A stretch of DNA of 64,000 nt, taken from Chryseobacterium sp. ISL-6 (GTDB taxonomy: Bacteria; Bacteroidota; Bacteroidia; Flavobacteriales; Weeksellaceae). Of this stretch, positions 61,514 through 64,000 are shown in pieces. Position 1 is the stretch's first letter; each line of letters opens with the position of its first letter. The notes under the pieces are model-generated. The model was not told where the DNA came from. It did no database searches and saw only the letters and a program-made list of their open reading frames with translations. Location: the NCBI RefSeq assembly GCF_018613715.1, contig NZ_JAGGPT010000001.1, forward strand, positions 671,919-735,918, written 5' to 3'. Made by a program: the position numbers and the translations under genes.

Positions 61514-61930
61514 TTAAAAAATCTCTCTTCCAGAAAAATGGAATTGTGCTTCAATAAGAGCATTTTCATTAGAATCTGAACCGTGAACCGCGTTCTCTCC
61601 AATGCTTCTTGCGAACATTTTTCTAATAGTACCTTCTGCAGCCTCAGCTGGGTTAGTAGCACCAATTAGAGTTCTGAAATCTTCAACAGCATTGTCTTTT
61701 TCTAAAACAGCTGCTACGATTGGACCTGAACTCATAAACTCTACTAATTCCCCATAGAATGGTCTTTCAGCATGTACTTCGTAGAATTTTTTTGCATCAG
61801 CAACAGTAAGTTGAGTTAATTTTAAAGCTTTGATTTTAAAACCTCCTTCTGCAATTTTACCTAATATAGCACCGATATGTCCATCTGCTACTGCGTCAGG
61901 CTTAATCATAGTGAATGTAATGTTAGACAT
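61514..61930 (-). CDS. ndk: Nucleoside diphosphate kinase
   Basis: A 138-residue enzyme that transfers the gamma-phosphate of ATP to other NDPs through a phosphohistidine. The active-site H116 is in '[16 protein letters not shown]'. '[19 protein letters not shown]' at the N-terminus, '[18 protein letters not shown]' and '[18 protein letters not shown]' are family signatures. Cytosolic, standard length, single gene with its own -7 motif. Firm. Confidence 0.97.
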   Translation of the reverse strand: MSNITFTMIKPDAVADGHIGAILGKIAEGGFKIKALKLTQLTVADAKKFYEVHAERPFYGELVEFMSSGPIVAAVLEKDNAVEDFRTLIGATNPAEAAEGTIRKMFARSIGENAVHGSDSNENALIEAQFHFSGREIF

Positions 61931-61954
61931 AAATGTATATTTTTTTTAATGGCG

Positions 61955-61962
61955 CAAAATTA
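61955..61962 (-). promoter_or_regulatory. Putative -7 element (TAATTTTG) of ndk
   Basis: TAnnTTTG match on the minus strand, 24 nt upstream of the ndk start. Confidence 0.5.
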
Positions 61963-62039
61963 CAAAAAAATATTCTTACTTCTATTTTAATTTTTTTTTA
62001 ACATAAAAATAACTTTTATTAAGAAATGCGAAATAAATC

Positions 62040-62057
62040 TTGGCACAGTAATTGTTT
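62040..62057 (+). promoter_or_regulatory. Sigma-54-type (-24/-12) promoter
   Basis: TTGGCAC-N5-TTGTT, with the exact -24 G-G to -12 T-T-G spacing of RpoN promoters (the -12 C is T here). Transcription would start near 62066. RpoN is common in this phylum but is not encoded in the window, so use is inferred. Confidence 0.55.
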
Positions 62058-62074
62058 ATTTTATTGCGATTCTC

Positions 62075-62104
62075 ATGTTTAATTTGAGTTTTCATGGTTA
62101 TTAG
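62075..62104 (+). CDS. Nine-codon ORF (MFNLSFHGY) inside a short transcript
   Basis: ATG to TAG with the stop 5 nt before the terminator stem and the start about 9 nt after the predicted transcription start. The whole predicted RNA is about 65 nt. It could be a translated micropeptide, a leader whose translation affects the hairpin, or chance inside a small RNA. No downstream co-directional gene exists for it to control. Confidence 0.3.
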   Translation: MFNLSFHGY

Positions 62105-62109
62105 TTTTT

Positions 62110-62132
62110 ACCCAGCTTCGGCTGGGTTTTTT
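62110..62132 (+). terminator. Strong UUCG-tetraloop terminator
   Basis: Perfect arms ACCCAGC and GCTGGGT around TTCG, followed by T6. It lies about 45 nt after the predicted sigma-54 start and defines a very short transcript. Confidence 0.92.
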
Positions 62133-62330
62133 ATTATGAATACTCATAAAATTTCCTACTAACCTTTGCGAAAAAATCCCCAAAATCTTCGCCTAAAATC
62201 CAAAAAAGGTAAAAATCAACAATTTATTGTTCAAAAAATGCTCTCAAATATGATAGCATAAATGGCATAATTTCATTCAGAATTACTCAATTTTGTCATA
62301 AATTATTCATTTTGAATTAATATTTATGTA

Positions 62331-63521
62331 TTATGCCAAAACTTTTTTCCGGGAAAAAGTATAATAAGCAAAATATACTGCAATTGCTGCAAGTAAAATA
62401 CGCGCAATAATCATTGGCATGACCGATTTAGATTCTAAAAGACCAACTAATGCTGACATTAAGAAAGTAACCATCAACTGCATAAACCCCATTAATGCCG
62501 CAGCTGTTCCACGTCCTTCTTTAAAAGGAGACAATGCATGTGCCGTAGTAATAGGAAACAGAAGACCTATTGCTATAAGGGAGGAAAATAAGACTGCTAC
62601 TTCCAAACCTACATTCAACTGCACTATTGATACCATCAAATGTAGGCAACTCATAGAAAGAAGCAAAATTGCTGCAGATAATAAAATTTTCGTATCCCTT
62701 ATCCTTTGCGCTAATTTCGGTGTTATATATGCAGCAAATATCAACGCCATCGAATTAAAAGCAAATATAAAGCTGAATACTTCACTGGAGAACCCATGAA
62801 TTTCCATAAATAGTAACGGAGCATTGGAAATATAAATAATCAATGAAGCAAAAGCGATACTTCCAATGATGGTATTGCTTATAAAATCTCCATTTGAAAT
62901 GATAATTTTTAAGTGATGTTTTAATTTAGTTTCGGACGATGTAGTTTCAGGCGATGTTATCCTTGAATTGGTTTCCGGCACATACTTAGCGACCAGTAAT
63001 AAGGTTAAAGCTCCTAAAATACTTAAGAAACTGAATGCACTGTTCCACCCCCAGAATCTAAGAAATACACTTCCCAAAAGCGGCGCTACAATGGGTGCGA
63101 TCCCACTTATCTGTGATTGTTTAGAAAAAATAGTTACTGCCTTTTCTTTGTCATATAAATCGATCACAATTGCTCTGCCAATAACGATACCCGCACTTCC
63201 TCCAAAGGCCTGAAGAAAACGCATCATCCACAATACATAAATATTTTCAGTGAAAATAATAGCAACTGCTCCCACAATGAAAAGAATTAAACCACAATAA
63301 AGCATTGGCTTTCTTCCTTTTTTATCGGATAATGGTCCCCACAACAGCTGTCCAATAGCAAAACCTGCAAAAAAAATGGAAATAGAAATTTGTATGTGGC
63401 CAATATCTGTCTGAAAGATTTTTGCCATACTTGGAAAAGCAGGTAAATATAAATCGATACTCAAGGACTCAAGGGTGTTCAAAAGAGCTAAAATAAATAC
63501 AATAATACTCAGGTTTTTCAT
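62331..63521 (-). CDS. MFS multidrug transporter of the Bcr/CflA type
   Basis: The 396-residue inner-membrane protein has 12 predicted membrane segments. 'SIDLYLPAFPSMAKIF' in TM1 and 'GQLLWGPLSDKKGRKPML' (MFS motif A) mark the Bcr/CflA drug-export group; 'QSQISGIAPIVAPLLGSVFL' is the antiporter motif C region (G-x-x-x-G-P). It probably exports a drug or metabolite against protons. An AraC-type regulator is encoded 121 nt upstream on the same strand and may control it. Substrate unknown. Confidence 0.9.
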   Translation of the reverse strand: MKNLSIIVFILALLNTLESLSIDLYLPAFPSMAKIFQTDIGHIQISISIFFAGFAIGQLLWGPLSDKKGRKPMLYCGLILFIVGAVAIIFTENIYVLWMMRFLQAFGGSAGIVIGRAIVIDLYDKEKAVTIFSKQSQISGIAPIVAPLLGSVFLRFWGWNSAFSFLSILGALTLLLVAKYVPETNSRITSPETTSSETKLKHHLKIIISNGDFISNTIIGSIAFASLIIYISNAPLLFMEIHGFSSEVFSFIFAFNSMALIFAAYITPKLAQRIRDTKILLSAAILLLSMSCLHLMVSIVQLNVGLEVAVLFSSLIAIGLLFPITTAHALSPFKEGRGTAAALMGFMQLMVTFLMSALVGLLESKSVMPMIIARILLAAIAVYFAYYTFSRKKVLA

Positions 63522-63642
63522 AAAGAATTTTTAAATCATTATTCGCCAACATTATGACTTCTACGATGTGCAAAATTCTTATAAAAAAAAGGAAGACCCA
63601 ATAAAACAACTGAGGGGATACCAGCACAAACTGAAGATTTCC

Positions 63643-64000
63643 TTAGAATTGATCTTTTATACTTTTAAAATGTTCCGGATTATATCCTGTTTGCTTTTTA
63701 AAAAACCTTGAAAAATAAGAAGCTTCATTAAATCCTAATTTAAAAGCAACTTCTTTTATCGTTAAAGCTCCAAAGCTTAGTTCTCTTTTAGCTTCCAGTA
63801 AAATCCGTTGGGCAATCATCTTTTTCACTGTAGTTGCCCTTGAAATACGAACAATATCATTAAGATGATGAGTGCTTACATTAAGTTTTTCTGCGTAAAA
63901 CTTGGTTTCCCTTTCTGTGATATAATATTCTTCAATCAGAACAATCAGGTTTTGAATGCGCAGTTTATCATTCACTAAAGATTCCTGCGAGGTAAGATCT
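63643..64000 (-). CDS. AraC-family transcriptional regulator (partial, N-terminus outside window)
   Basis: The frame is open from the window edge to the stop at 63643 (about 118 residues seen); a GTG at 63975 is just an internal codon. The C-terminal DNA-binding domain is complete with two helix-turn-helix units: 'YAEKLNVSTHHLNDIVR' and 'TIKEVAFKLGFNEASYFSRFFKKQTGYNPEHF', the AraC/XylS signature. The effector domain lies outside. It is upstream of and co-directional with the Bcr/CflA-type transporter, a common regulator-efflux pairing. Confidence 0.9.
   Translation of the reverse strand, partial: DLTSQESLVNDKLRIQNLIVLIEEYYITERETKFYAEKLNVSTHHLNDIVRISRATTVKKMIAQRILLEAKRELSFGALTIKEVAFKLGFNEASYFSRFFKKQTGYNPEHFKSIKDQF

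Larger units (their letters stand above)
61931..62330. other. 400-nt stretch without a long gene; holds a short transcription unit
   Basis: Apart from the ndk promoter (left end), the stretch carries on the plus strand a sigma-54-like promoter, a nine-codon ORF and a strong terminator (62040-62132). From 62133 to 62330 only AT-rich sequence is seen, without palindromes, repeats or a readable frame; it separates this unit from the convergent transporter gene. Confidence 0.6.

Noticed and set aside
63970..63975. Start of the AraC regulator inside the window
   Set aside because: The GTG at 63975 is preceded by open coding sequence up to the window edge, so the gene is partial rather than starting there.
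1..64000. tRNA, rRNA, CRISPR arrays, insertion sequences, prophage or toxin-antitoxin genes
   Set aside because: I looked for tRNA-like stems, spaced direct repeats, transposase or integrase motifs and small coupled gene pairs, and saw none that hold up by eye.

Overview
The window is AT-rich chromosomal DNA from a member of Flavobacteriia, most likely Chryseobacterium or a close relative in Weeksellaceae. Several things support this: a SusC/SusD pair, type IX secretion (T9SS) C-terminal sorting domains, a GldI-like lipoprotein, lipoproteins with acidic residues after the lipid cysteine, AT-rich leaders without Shine-Dalgarno sites, and many TAnnTTTG (-7) promoter motifs typical of Bacteroidota. 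I see no rRNA, tRNA, CRISPR array, insertion sequence or prophage. Most genes are ordinary housekeeping or envelope genes.

Layout. 1-9.9 kb: a partial leucine-rich repeat protein, a T9SS-secreted PhoX-like protein, a diheme cytochrome c peroxidase, a uridine phosphorylase-type enzyme, an SDR/HxlR pair with a clear operator palindrome, tag, an LEA-like protein and fabI. 10-22.7 kb: a beta-glucan polysaccharide utilization locus. SusC, SusD, GH30, GH3, GH16 and GH30 run leftward; a sugar-type MFS permease and a Nudix-winged-helix regulator are divergent. Together they should capture beta-1,3/1,6-glucan, cut it at the surface and in the periplasm, and import and sense the products. 22.8-36.4 kb: glutaryl-CoA dehydrogenase, a T9SS-exported alpha/beta hydrolase, an AddB-like nuclease, rsmG, an M28 peptidase, an aspartate-type aminotransferase and an M16 peptidase. 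36.4-41 kb: a peroxiredoxin-thioredoxin module, a Bax-inhibitor-like membrane protein, an acyl-CoA reductase and a ferredoxin. 41-48.7 kb: serC-serA-DUF1015 for serine synthesis, then three tandem carboxypeptidase Q-like M28 peptidases, the first of which has lost catalytic residues. 48.7-57.3 kb: a probably frameshifted small gene, a retropepsin-like protease, a cyclophilin-FKBP fusion with gldI, ilvE, mnmD, a Nudix hydrolase, DUF4294, an M42 peptidase and rpe.

The most unusual region is 57.5-59.4 kb. A 68-residue exported peptide ending in PCVACGMG lies 3 nt upstream of a DUF692 (multinuclear non-heme iron oxidase, MNIO) gene, which is followed by a DUF1772 membrane protein. This looks like a small RiPP-like peptide-modification operon. 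The DUF692 gene is broken by one extra base in a homopolymer. To the right are a GH29 fucosidase with a duplicated C-terminal module, ndk, and a 400-nt gene-poor stretch. That stretch holds a well-spaced sigma-54-type promoter, a nine-codon ORF and a UUCG-loop terminator, which together look like a roughly 65-nt transcript. The window ends with a Bcr/CflA-type transporter and a partial AraC regulator.

All assignments come from reading the sequence and from general knowledge of the families; no searches were run.
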